Source: Amyelois transitella (lineage: Eukaryota > Arthropoda > Insecta > Lepidoptera > Pyralidae). From it: a stretch of DNA of 64,000 bases. A model generated the notes under the pieces. It saw only the letters and a program-made list of their open reading frames with translations. It was not told where the DNA came from and did not search any database. Within the stretch, counting starts at the first letter, position 1; each line of letters opens with the position of its first letter. Location of the stretch: assembly GCF_032362555.1 (NCBI RefSeq), contig NC_083519.1, positions 1,691,501 to 1,755,500 of the forward strand. The letters are read 5' to 3'. The translations under genes were made by a program, and so were the position numbers. Shown here in pieces: positions 1-12,100 of this stretch.

Positions 1-152
1 ATGAACCCCGCGCAATCAACGCGCTTGTATTGCAGCAGACACAGGCCGCGGGCGGTGACAACGGTTTGCGCGCGGTACTGTACGGTGTAGGAGCGCGCGA
101 GCGCCGCGTGGGGCGTGCGGGCGGTCCGCAGCGTGCGGGTGTGCGTGTGTCA
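1..152 (-). other. Hrb27C: Hrb27C 3' UTR (start of it only)
   Basis: GC-rich sequence directly after the TAA stop at 155-153 on the minus strand. It must be the beginning of the Hrb27C 3' UTR. No AATAAA hexamer is visible on the minus strand here, so the polyadenylation site lies beyond the left edge of the window. Open frames on either strand here are shadows caused by the high GC content. Confidence 0.75.
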
Positions 153-3100
153 TTAGGCGGCGGGCCACTCCTTGTTAAACTCGTTCGCGTTGAAGTGTTT
201 GGGCGCGTGATGCGGATGTGTGTGCACACCTGGAGGTTGCGTGGCGGGCGCGGCGTGGTAGTCGGAGCCGGCGCCGTACGCGCGCGAGCCGCCGCCGCCG
301 TACGAGGAGCCCTACCAGTCCCGCACACGTTACTACACCCACTACTGTACCGGGGGCGCGCAACCGACACTTACACGTCTTCCATTTTTAAATTTTGATT
401 TGTATGTTCGGCTGCGCGCGCCAGCCTTCATGGAGGATCGAAATGAGGCCGAGATGCTTCGGGTTTTAAATTTAAAAAAGTATATGAAAATAGTTTAAGG
501 TTCAATGTCAACTAGGCCGCATTCGGTGATGCCCCCATGATCTTTACACATTTTTTGATAAATATGTTCAGGGTTACATTTAACAGAATAGTAGATTATC
601 TCTGAACACTTAAAGTACAGCTCTTAATATTATTTTTAACGATAAATTATCTATTAATGAACCTGTAACAATATGAGAAAATCCAAATTTTACTAATTTG
701 TACTTTAAATGCCAATTTACAAGTGTAAGAGATGACACAAACCGATTGAATCATCTCGCACGGCTACAAAATGCAATATGAACATTGAATGGAACTAAGG
801 TAAAGCTTATCATATATCTAGCTATGCGATGACTTTTTGATGAGCGCGCGCGATCGACGCAATAACCGAACCGTCCATAGTGAGAAAATCCCAGTGTTTC
901 GCGACATACCCTCATCCGTAACCCGCCCTTATGTCTAATTGTCTTTCTGGAGGAGCCACTCTTGTGGGCCCTGATCGACCAACTGGAAAAGAAGAATTAC
1001 ACGACATAAACTCCCACTCGCCACAACGACGAATCTTTAGCAGATTTATGTAAGTAGCTCAGCGCGTGAAGATGGACCAAAGCGTGTGAATATCCCCAAG
1101 GGCAAGATGAAGAGACGAAGGCGAGGGGAAGGGAGCGGGAGGGGAGCGGCGGGCGGTGATGAGAGACCTTCAGCGAAACTTGATAACAACACTAATCTCC
1201 TTGATTTTTCACTATGGATAGCGGTGCGACTGTACTGACTCTCGAAGGGCGGCTAGTGTATGGAGCGCCGCGTCATTATGAACCGCAGCATAGCTCTCAA
1301 AATCAAAAAGACATCGCACATTGATAGTCGCCACTGAAAACATGCACAGAAGTGGGCGTCGTCATCCTTACATCGTATTTAACAAGCAATCGGAACACGG
1401 CACACAGATGCAGGGAGGCAAACTAATGGCTCTAAATATAATTCATGCTGCATTTCAGCCGCGATTAAATTGTTTTCGCTGAATTTCGCTCGCTCACCAA
1501 TGAGGTACCAATCACCGTTTCATTCACACTGGGTTCGCAAACAGACCGAGCAAGTACAACCAAATTGATAAGTTTTAATGCAGCCAGAAAACATTCAAGA
1601 CGTCTGTCATTCACACTACTGTTGGGGGTAATAATCATTCATGCTGTCGTTTAAGACACAAAAAAAAAAACAAACGGCAATCAGGAAAAATGCGGGATAA
1701 AATCAAAGAAAAAAGCAAGATCACACGAGGGGATAGGAAGTAGGGAAAGGATACAAGCCCCGAGGGTAGAGCAAATAAAATGAAAGAAATGTCAGTCAAA
1801 TTGGCTGTACTTTGACTCGATGCACCGTTAGCAATGGAATATCACCATATCTTGGATAATACTCACCCGGTAAACGTTAATTCTAACGATAAGATATATT
1901 AATCACATTCTATTACAGAAATAAAACAATTTATTATCCAAGATATGGTAATTTTGTGGGTTGTTTGCGATTATTACGATGTCGGATGGAAAGTAATCAT
2001 ACGTATAAAAATAAAAATTAGTTATAAATGTTTTCAAAGTAAAATATATATGCTTTCCATATGGCATCCTAACACACAACACTTGGACAAACTTTAACGA
2101 GTTAACAAATGTCCATCGGCAATTCACACACCGATCCCCTCTTATACAGACCGTGTTTCAAACAAGACCCTATGTAATTTCATTATAAAAAAAAATTTGC
2201 TGTAAATTTTGATAAAATAAAGAAAGCCTGTGGTATTTCTGAAAAAGAAATATAAAACTTTTCAATGCTCATTAAAATAGAATTTATCAAATTAAATATC
2301 GCATCAAAAACGAATCATTTATTTAAGTATAGGGCATTCCAAACCATCAATAGACATCAAGATAAGGGGTCTAAATTTTTACAATCATTCGTAAGCCAAG
2401 TTAATTGACACAAGTTATAGCACTTATGCTGATTTTACAAACTGAAAGAGAACCTAATCTTACAATGATATAAGGTTCAACATGAAAAACAAACTAACTG
2501 TACAGTTTAAAAAAGTGGGGTTAAAATTGTATTGAAACACGATACTGCAATCAGGGTTCAAACATTCATCAATTTGGAAAAGCATGATAACAAACAAAAC
2601 ACATCTTTTGTAACGCCGTCGGTTAACGGGTATAGTCAAGACAAAAAACATGTTGAGGCATTCCGCAAATTTCATCGAGTAGCATTAATTTTGTTCAACT
2701 TATCGATATATACCTAGCAAAAACCATGACCGCCACCGAATTTGGATTTCCTGATTTGTACAATAATAAGGACCTTTTACACAAACTTTTTGAATTCAAT
2801 TTGCTCCAGATATTAAGATCTTTTTATTTATTTTAAGATTAAGTATACGTTTGAAAACGGTTTGTCATTACCTTGTCGGTGTGAAGGGTCCTTACAAAGC
2901 TATTGAACAAATGGTTCATGCTAGGTCGCCCACATTGTATGTATGTGAATATATTTCACAGTGAATTTCTCAAAGGCATTAATTATTTAGACTGTATACA
3001 CACTCGATGACTAAACTAAAGCATAAATTACTGCATCTTTGATATAGCCACATTTCAATATAATCACATGCATACAAGTTCAGAACTGGATTTGAAAATA

Positions 3101-6100
3101 TCTGCCTAGATTTCAGTCTTGTTATAAATACGAGATTAGGAAAATGTTTCTTGGTGAACGCGGCAAAAGAAGTAGATACTACTAGGACCAAGCTACTTCT
3201 TTTACCCTCGTTGCAAATTAAATTGTACCAGTATCAATTGTTCATGTGTATTTTATTTCATATCTGTAAAATGACATGAGATTTCAATCTAAAATAGCAA
3301 AATTATCTCGAGATCTCGAAAACTTAGAAAATGCTCTTATCAAGATCATGTTCAAGCTAAAGTGAGCATATATGAATCCTTACATTTAGCAATTAAAATC
3401 TTGAAAATTTAACGGTAATTCTCATGTTCTTTACCTGACTTACCTGATGAGGATTTAACGAATAGGTTGATGAATACAACTGCTACATCCATTAAAAATT
3501 ATAATTCACATAAATCCAAAAAATACTCTTGTCACTTACAAATATGAAAAAACTCGATGAAGCGAAATTGGAAAAGGTTAATATGATGATATTATTCAAA
3601 TAAATCTGTAACATTGTAAATAATTACTTTGTTGACTGTATATATTTGTTAAGCCAATTAAACTCCATTGAGTAACGATTCGCCCATACTCACCTCATTT
3701 AAATTGGGCAGATCGTTTATATTTTAGCGAGTTCTGTGTAAAATGTTTCATTATTATGGGCGCTCTAAAAATGTTTCTTTACTGACGTATTTTATATATT
3801 TTCGACATATTTTTCATGAGTGTAATTGTTGTTAAATTTATTAAATTGTTTATTTTTCCAAATTTAGAGAGCAACCATAATTCAGTGTGCAGTGCATGCG
3901 TGAAAATCCTAAATCAGTTTGTAATCTGTTGCAATTAAAATCTCTATGTATCTCTATGTAGTTCCTTTACGTAAAGTTAACCTGGCAATTAAAGATTATC
4001 TACTAATTCATCACAATAATATTTTTTTTTTGTAAATTTTCCTCAATAAATATCAATTATTTCTCACCAAATGTTGACATTGGTGACAAAAACATCTTTT
4101 TCTGACATAAAAAAAAACATCCAAAAATTTTTTACATCGATAACGAAAAACGCTCAAACCCGAAGCAAAAAAATATCTCTATCCAAAACTATCGAGTTGC
4201 AAACAGATTACAAACCCTCGTTCAGTACAGTTCGCGTGTAATGGTTCGGTCACGCACCTGGTCCTGCTGGTAGGCGGGCGGGTACTGCTGGTAGGTGGAG
4301 TAGTCGGCGGACGACGACTTGCTGAGCGCCGCCGACGACAGCGCGCCCGACAGCGCGGGCGCCGACGTGCCGCCCGCGCCGCCGCCGCGCCCGTACATCT
4401 CGCCGCCCTCCGACAGCGGCACGTACGATCCTGGACACGAGTACATGGGATTTAGCTATTTGGAACTACGATTAACTGTAGACTTAGACTAGCATTCGCA
4501 CGCAGCTCGCGATAATTTCCGTTCCCGTAAAAATCGCGGTAAATTTCGGGATATCCTCTCTTAATGTAAACCCACACCACATAAGTGCGTATTTTTTTTT
4601 AATTTTCATTTTGTTTGATTCGACAAAAAGTTGCACTATGCTGCGCAATAGAATCTTGCAGACGATTTAATAAACTGTACTGTATACAGTGGATATCGTT
4701 GACTATTTGCTTATATATTTATCATCTTTATGCCATCACGTATGATTTAGTCATTTGATTGGACAGTTACAGACAGACAGTTCTGATAAGTTCCCTATGT
4801 AAATTCCCAGAGGAATATACAGAAAGGTTAAGATGGATAAATTCCACGACTACAATTTCCATTGCCAACCATCCAGTCGGACAGATCAGTACAGTAATCA
4901 GGAAACGAACTTAATATATAGGTAGTAAATAAAATCATAATTCTTACCAGAACCGGTAGAGTTAGAATTCTGCGGCATGTTCCAATTTGTCCAGCTGCCG
5001 CCTGCTGACGCACCGGCTGGGGCAGAACTATAGTTAGCTGTTGATAAAATGGGAACACGCATTAATATCCTGTTATAGAGATCTGCGAAGTCTTGTACAT
5101 TAGATATTAAACCGTTTCGAAGCTAAGGCTTTTTTGGGGATTCGTCAAACTCTCTTTGATCTCATTTTTGCATGTAAATATGGGATTACATTACATTTTG
5201 GGATAAATAACAATTCGCCATGAATGCTACTCATCATTTATTAGAATAAAAAGTTATGAAAATTAATGTTTGCTAATATGGCATGCTCAAGTAGCTATGA
5301 ATGGGTGCCCAGTTGAATTCTTCGCCATATGTTTAGCGGCCTGGGATCTGTCTTCCAACATCAATCTCTAAACTCGTCAAACGCCACGACCCAAATAGCC
5401 TGTTTGGCTTGTTTGATTGTTTGTTACATCCAAAATTTTAATTGTCTGTAAAGGAAGTTATAAATTTTCTTACATTCAAGAAGTGAAGTGTTAAACTTTC
5501 AAATGCCTATAAGCGAAAACAATTTTGTTGCAAACCTGTAGACTTCTAGACTAGGAAATCTGAAGTATATGCTTGTCTGCGTTGCTGTACCACAAACATC
5601 TGAACGTACCAACGACTGAACCGTCGAGGGCACTGCCTGGATGTGGATTATATATTTTTTGCTATATAATGTTCATTTATTTTTATTATTTTTGAATTTT
5701 TTTGAATTTCACTTCCATCACTGAGCAATCCATTAATGGATCCGTCTACTGCTCCTCCGTTAGGGATGACGACGTGACATGTATTCGTAATTAATCTCCG
5801 TCTTTCAGGATGGAAAGCCAAGGAAAGACGTGCCCATGAAAAAAGCGAAATGAATAGTTTGTTGGTGGCGGGCCAGGCGGGGCGGGGGGCGGGGGGCGGG
5901 GGCAGGGTGTCACTCACCGTAGCTGCCGTAGCCCTGCGCCGGCGGCTGCTGCGTGTAGTTGTTGGTGGCGGGCCAGGCGGGGCGGGGGCGGGGGGCGGGA
6001 GCAGGGTGTCACTCACCGTAGCTGCCGTAGCCCTGCGCCGGCGGCTGCTGCGTGTAGTTGTTGGTGGCGGGCCAGGCGGGGCGGGGGCGGGGGGCGGGAG

Positions 6101-9100
6101 CAGGGTGTCACTCACCGTAGCTGCCGTAGCCCTGCGCCGGCGGCTGCTGCGTGTAGTTGTTGGTGGCGGGCCAGGCGGGGCGGGGGCGGGGGGCGGGAGC
6201 AGGGTGTCACTCACCATAGCTGCCGTAGCCCTGCGCCGGCGGCTGCTGCGTGTAGTTGTTGGTGGCGGGCCAGGCGGGGCGGGGGCGGGGGGCGGGAGCA
6301 GGGTGTCACTCACCGTAGCTGCCGTAGCCCTGCGCCGGCGGCTGCTGCGTGTAGTTGTTGGTGGCGGGCCAGGCGGGGCGGGGGCGGGGGGCGGGAGCAG
6401 GGTGTCACTCACCGTAGCTGCCGTAGCCCTGCGCCGGCGGCTGCTGCGTGTAGTTGTTGGTGGCGGGCCAGGCGGGGCGGGGGCGGGGGGCGGGAGCAGG
6501 GTGTCACTCACCATAGCTGCCGTAGCCCTGCGCCGGCGGCTGCTGCGTGTAGTTGTTGGTGGCGGGCCAGGCGGGCGCGTGGGGCGGCGCCTGCGGCGCG
6601 GGCGGCGCGCCCCAGCCCTGGTAGTTGCCGGGGCCCGCGCCTGCGCCGGCCGCGCCGTAGCCCGCGTACGACGTCTGCCCGGGGGAGGTCCCCCAGCCTT
6701 GGTACCTATAAATGACGTCGACGTAACTACAATCGCTGTATATAAGGGGTGAATGTCATATCTCCTGCTTGATTGATTTGTACGAAAGTTAGAAACGTTG
6801 AAGAGTAGAAATGTTGCAACCCTATAGAAAATTATAGAATTAGAAAGTATATGCTTGGCTGCGTTGGTATCCCACAAACATCTGAACGAACCAACGACTG
6901 AACTGTCGAAAGCACTGCCTGGATGTGGAGAAATATTTACATAACCCTTATGTTCAGAAACCTATATCAATTCACAATAGGCTATTACACTCTTTTTTGA
7001 AAACTGTTTTAAATCAATCCTGAGACTGTGTTATACCTATAGAATTTTTATTAAAATTTTTTGAAGCCGAAAAGTGCTCTAAAAACGATTTATTATTTAT
7101 GATTTTGTATTTTCGCGCGAAAACGCCATCCGCCATGCTGTTTTGACTCGTGACGTCATACTTTTAGTAAACAATACGGCTCTACGTAAGACTAAAGTAA
7201 AAAGATTTTTGTAATAATGAATTACAATACATATTGTTGGTGTCTTGTTCCTGAATGCAAGAATACAAGTATAAAAACACCAGAAAAATTTTGGATTCCA
7301 CTGCCAAGTGATATTAAAATGAGAAACACTTGGTTGAAATTAGCAAGAAGAGATCCAAAGGCATTGTCTACAAAATCAAGATTGTATTTCTGTGAAGACC
7401 ACTTTGATGTAAGTTAGCATTCATTGTAAATAGTAAAGTAACCACAAGTCATGTTAATATAACACCAACAACCTTTGAGTACTTTTAGGTTATGTTATGA
7501 ACCTATGATGCGAGTTGATTTCATATTATATACTTATTTCATGTTTTAGCTCGAAAACGATATGAAGAATTATACAGAATTATACCCAAAAACGTGATAG
7601 AAATTTTTAAATTTCAAAATAAACAGCCTGACATCATCAATATGTTTTCGATTCGATATTTGTTTACTAAAAGTATGACGTCACGTCAGTACCCAACATG
7701 GCGGATAGCGTTTTCGACTTTTGAAGAACAGATTAAAAAAGAGGATTTTTTAAATTGAATTATAAAATCCATATTGCACTTTTATGAATAATGATCGATG
7801 TTTTTCTTTTATTTTTTACAAAATCTATAAGATACGTGCATTTTTATATTTTTTTTTACATGGTGTAAAATAGCCTATTGTCACAGCCTTCTTAATACAA
7901 CTAACTGCCTTGAAGACATGCTTTAAATATTAATATTTTGACCTTCTAAAATCTTCACATTACGTCCCAATTTACTGCCTTAAAGTCATGTCATAATGAA
8001 TTCGCGTGGGTGTTCGCACAAGTCAAATAATACCTTAAGAACAACCTGCATTCATCATCATCTACAATAAGTTAGTTCAGTGTGTTTTTATGCTTGCTGA
8101 TTATCAATATTTTGAATACTTGCAACATAAATTAATTTGCCGAAAGACATAACAAATGACTTTACTAACATGCACTAACGTAATTAATAAAAATTGTTTA
8201 CACAATAAACTATACATGTACAATCCAAACTCACCCTTGCATGATGTTAGGGCCCGCCATTGGCATGTTGATGGGGGGGCCGCCCATCTGCCCGTTGTGC
8301 CCCTGGATCATGTTGATCGGGGCCGCGGGCGGGCCCCACTGGCCGGCCTGCGGCGCGTCGCCCGGCGCGCTCATGCCGCCGCCCATGCCGCCGCCGCCCG
8401 AGCCCAGCTTGCCCGAGCCGTCGCGGGGCTCGGCGCGCTTGATCTCCACCTGTACATACACACACATACATACATACATGTCTATATCACTTGCGAGGTG
8501 AAACTTTATTGGTTTATACATCATAGTTAATAAACAACCGTCATGGTTGTTTCCCTAATAAAGATAATTTAATAATTAAAATTACGGTCTGAACTGAAGA
8601 CTGAACGGTCACGTTCAGTTATATGGCTATTTGATGGAATTGAGAATCAAATATTGACAGGTTGCTAGCCCTTCGCTTAATAAGAGGAATATCAAATTTA
8701 TAAGCCTATGCCTTAAGTGACGAAAACTACGGCACGGATTTTACATATTATACAAAAATATTAATACAGTAACGAAATACCAACAAAAAATCAATAGCCG
8801 CCATATTGGGAAAAGTCTACTCTGTCACGTCTTCTATTAAACATTTTTTTAAGGGTATTTACAACGTAGCAAATGTAAATTAAAAGACATTATGATAAAT
8901 AATAAAAATTATAATCTACCTGCTTTCCATTGAGGTTAATGAAGTGCTCCTGTGTCACTCTCTCGACGGAGAGCTCGTCTTCAAATGACAGGAAGCCAAA
9001 ACCTTAAAATAAAAGAACAAATATCACATTCAGTTTACTTCCATCTATGTTCCCAGTTTTATCTTGCAACTGAATATGAAAGATTCCTTTTATCTTGAAC

Positions 9101-12100
9101 TAAATTTTGTCAAACTATGTAGTTGCCACCAACCAAATAAAGTTTTGGTAAGAATTATGGAAACCACCCAGGACATGATGACTTAACGAGAGTTCATACT
9201 GTGTATTACCATGGCAATCTAAGGCAATCCATGTGAAAACTATAGCCTTTATCTATTTCAGTACACAATGTACATTAAAGGGACGCAATTTACTGTATTT
9301 TCATCATACATAGGCACATCCATAAATAAAATCACGCCTTTCTCCCGGAGGGGTAGGCAGAAACTACATCTTTCCACTCGCCACCTCACTGCATACTTCT
9401 TTCGCTGCGTCCACATACATTCATGCAAGCTCTTCGATTTTGGGTACACATCATACATACCTCTAGATTTCTTCTTTTCCTGGTCATACATGATGACCAC
9501 CTCCATCACCTTGCCGTAGCGGCCAAAGAACACCCTAAGATCTGTCTCTGTGATGTTGGACGGGAGACCTCCAAGGAATACCTTAGGGTATCCGCCCCCA
9601 CGCTTGGGTTTCTGCAGGGTGCGCGGGTTGCATGGCTTTGGATCGATGGTCCTGTTAAAAAAGAAACATTTATTTTTATTTACGTCAGCTACAGGTCACA
9701 CCTGATCACCTATTTTAGTATTTGGTGAAGAATTTTCTTTAAGCATGGTTACAGTAAGAATAATCTCGTCCTCGTCTCGAAGCACGTCGAAAGGGAAAAA
9801 ATTTTGCTAATTGCTGGTATTGGATGTTTTGATGTCAACTTAATAAAAGTTCTTGTGTGTTTCGGAAAGTGGAATAAAAGTTTTACTCAGTAGTAGGATA
9901 ATACCTATAGGTGATTGTTGTTGTAAGTAGGTTAGTACCAAAACTATAAACCTACTAATTAAAGTTACTGGTTCTTACCTATTCAGAGCAACGGCATAGA
10001 TCTATTTGTAAAAAATCATTTGATAAAAAGTCTATCGAGTAAAACAATAAACAATAACGGACGCGTGCCGTGTTTCCTGAATAAGTTATAATAAACGAAA
10101 ATATTTATATCGGTGAAATTGAAAACCTCACCCATCACTGACATTCTATCTATGACTATACAATATAAATATGGGGCAAAGTTATTTATTGTGCCGCGTA
10201 GTTCCCGGCACCAATAGAAAAAATAATTGGACCATTCCATCTCTTTCCTATAATAGATGTCGTAAAAGACGACTAAGGAAAGGGATTTTTCTTGTAGTCG
10301 ATGGGCTAGCAACCTATTTAAACCAATCATTTGTCATCAATTTCACCATTAAGCCAAGCTGAACGTGGCCCTTCAATCTGAAAACTGTTGGCTCTGTTTA
10401 CACCGCAAGGGATAAAGACGTGACTTAAATATATATGTCGCAAACTTATAGACTTCTAGACTAGGAAATCTGAAGTATATGCTTGTCTGCGTTGCTGTCC
10501 CACAAACATCTGAACGTACCAACGACTGAACCGTCGAGGGCACTGCCTGGATGTGGATTATATACATTCAGTCAGAAAAGTATCGGGAATGGATTATTTA
10601 TTTATGGTTCCAAATTCAAATTTTTGTTTTTTTTTGTTGTTGTTAGATTGGCACAACTGTTTTCCATTTTGGCGCGGAGTTTGAGTTGCATCTGTTGTTT
10701 ACATTAAATACAGTGCTATTTTTAGTTATATCATATCTAGTGTGTATTGCTAATTTCATAATGGATAAAAACATCGAACAAAGAGTTTGTCTTAAATTTT
10801 GCATTGCCAATGGAATATCGTGTTTGGAGTCACTGAAAATGTTACAGAAGGCTTACGGTGAATCGACTTTATCAAAAACTCGTGCTTATGAGTGGTACAA
10901 AGCGTTCAAAAGCGGTCGAGATGTGATGGAAGATTTGCCTCGCTCTGGTAGGCCATCAACGTCTGCAACTGAAGTTAACATCGCAAAAGTGAAGGAAATA
11001 GTGACTGAAAATCCTCATTCAACTTTGAGAGAGATAGCCACCGAACTTTCTGTATCTCACGAGTCGATCCGTACCATTTTAACTAATAATTTGGGTATGA
11101 AACATGTTGCCGCTCGGCTAGTCCCAAAAGACCTGAATTTTTTTCAAAAACTCAATCGCATGAGAGTCGCTGAGGACATGCTAGAACGAGTCAATTCCGA
11201 CCCAACATTCATGAAACGCATTGTTACTGGTGACGAGACGTGGGTTTACGAGTTTGACATGCAAACTAGTCAACAAGCTTCGGAGTGGCGCCTTCCAACT
11301 GAACCGAAACCGAAAAAACCACGCCAAAGTCGTTCAAAAGTCAAAGTCATGTTGACTGTTTTCTTTGACTATCGCGGTGTTGTGCACTCGGAATTCTTGC
11401 CGGAAGGTCAAACGGTAAATAAGGAATATTATTTGAGTGTTATGCGGCGTTTAAGAGAGCAAATCCGACGAAAATGGCCAGATTTGTGGAAAGAAAATTC
11501 TTGGATTTTGCACCATGATAATGCACCTTCGCACAAGGCCATCATTGTGAACGAATTTTTAACCAAACACTCAACAAATACCATCGAGCAACCACCATAT
11601 TCACCAGATATGGCTCCAGCCGACTTTTTTCTTTTTCCTAAACTCAAATTACCACTTCGTGGCACCCGTTTTCAATCGGTAGAAGACATAAAAGAGAATT
11701 CGCGGCGAGAACTGACCTCAATTCCGGAAACAGCGTTTAAAAAATGTTTTGATGATTGGATTATTCGTTGGCGTAAGTGTATCGTTTCTAAAGGAGCATA
11801 TTTTGAAGGTGATAAAATAAATTTGGATGAATAACAAACAGTTTGTGTATTATTGATCTTTTCCTGCTACTTTCTTGACAGAGTAGTATACTGACTACTG
11901 TAATGAAAGATCAGAGTCCTTATATTATTTCCTTTGTATTAACTCCATTTTAGGGAACATAGTACAGTGGTTTCATTATTTGCTTTTCGTACTTCAAGTA
12001 TTTGAATTTGACAGAAACCCTACCAGATCCCATATCTTCGTTTTGTTATTGTTTCGTTAAAATTAAACTACCTATGAGGAGACGCGACGTCAATTTCCAA

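Noticed and set aside
30..398. Plus-strand 122-codon frame at the left edge
   Set aside because: Shadow of the GC-rich terminal Hrb27C exon on the other strand; low-complexity Arg/Gly/Val content.
5850..6752. 300-codon plus-strand frame and 409-codon minus-strand frame across the minisatellite
   Set aside because: They exist only because the 99-bp unit is divisible by three. The protein frame of Hrb27C in the same DNA explains the first unit, and neither frame has recognisable domains.
8156..8530. Plus-strand frames over Hrb27C exon 5
   Set aside because: Antisense shadows; the minus strand encodes a conserved, phase-consistent exon.
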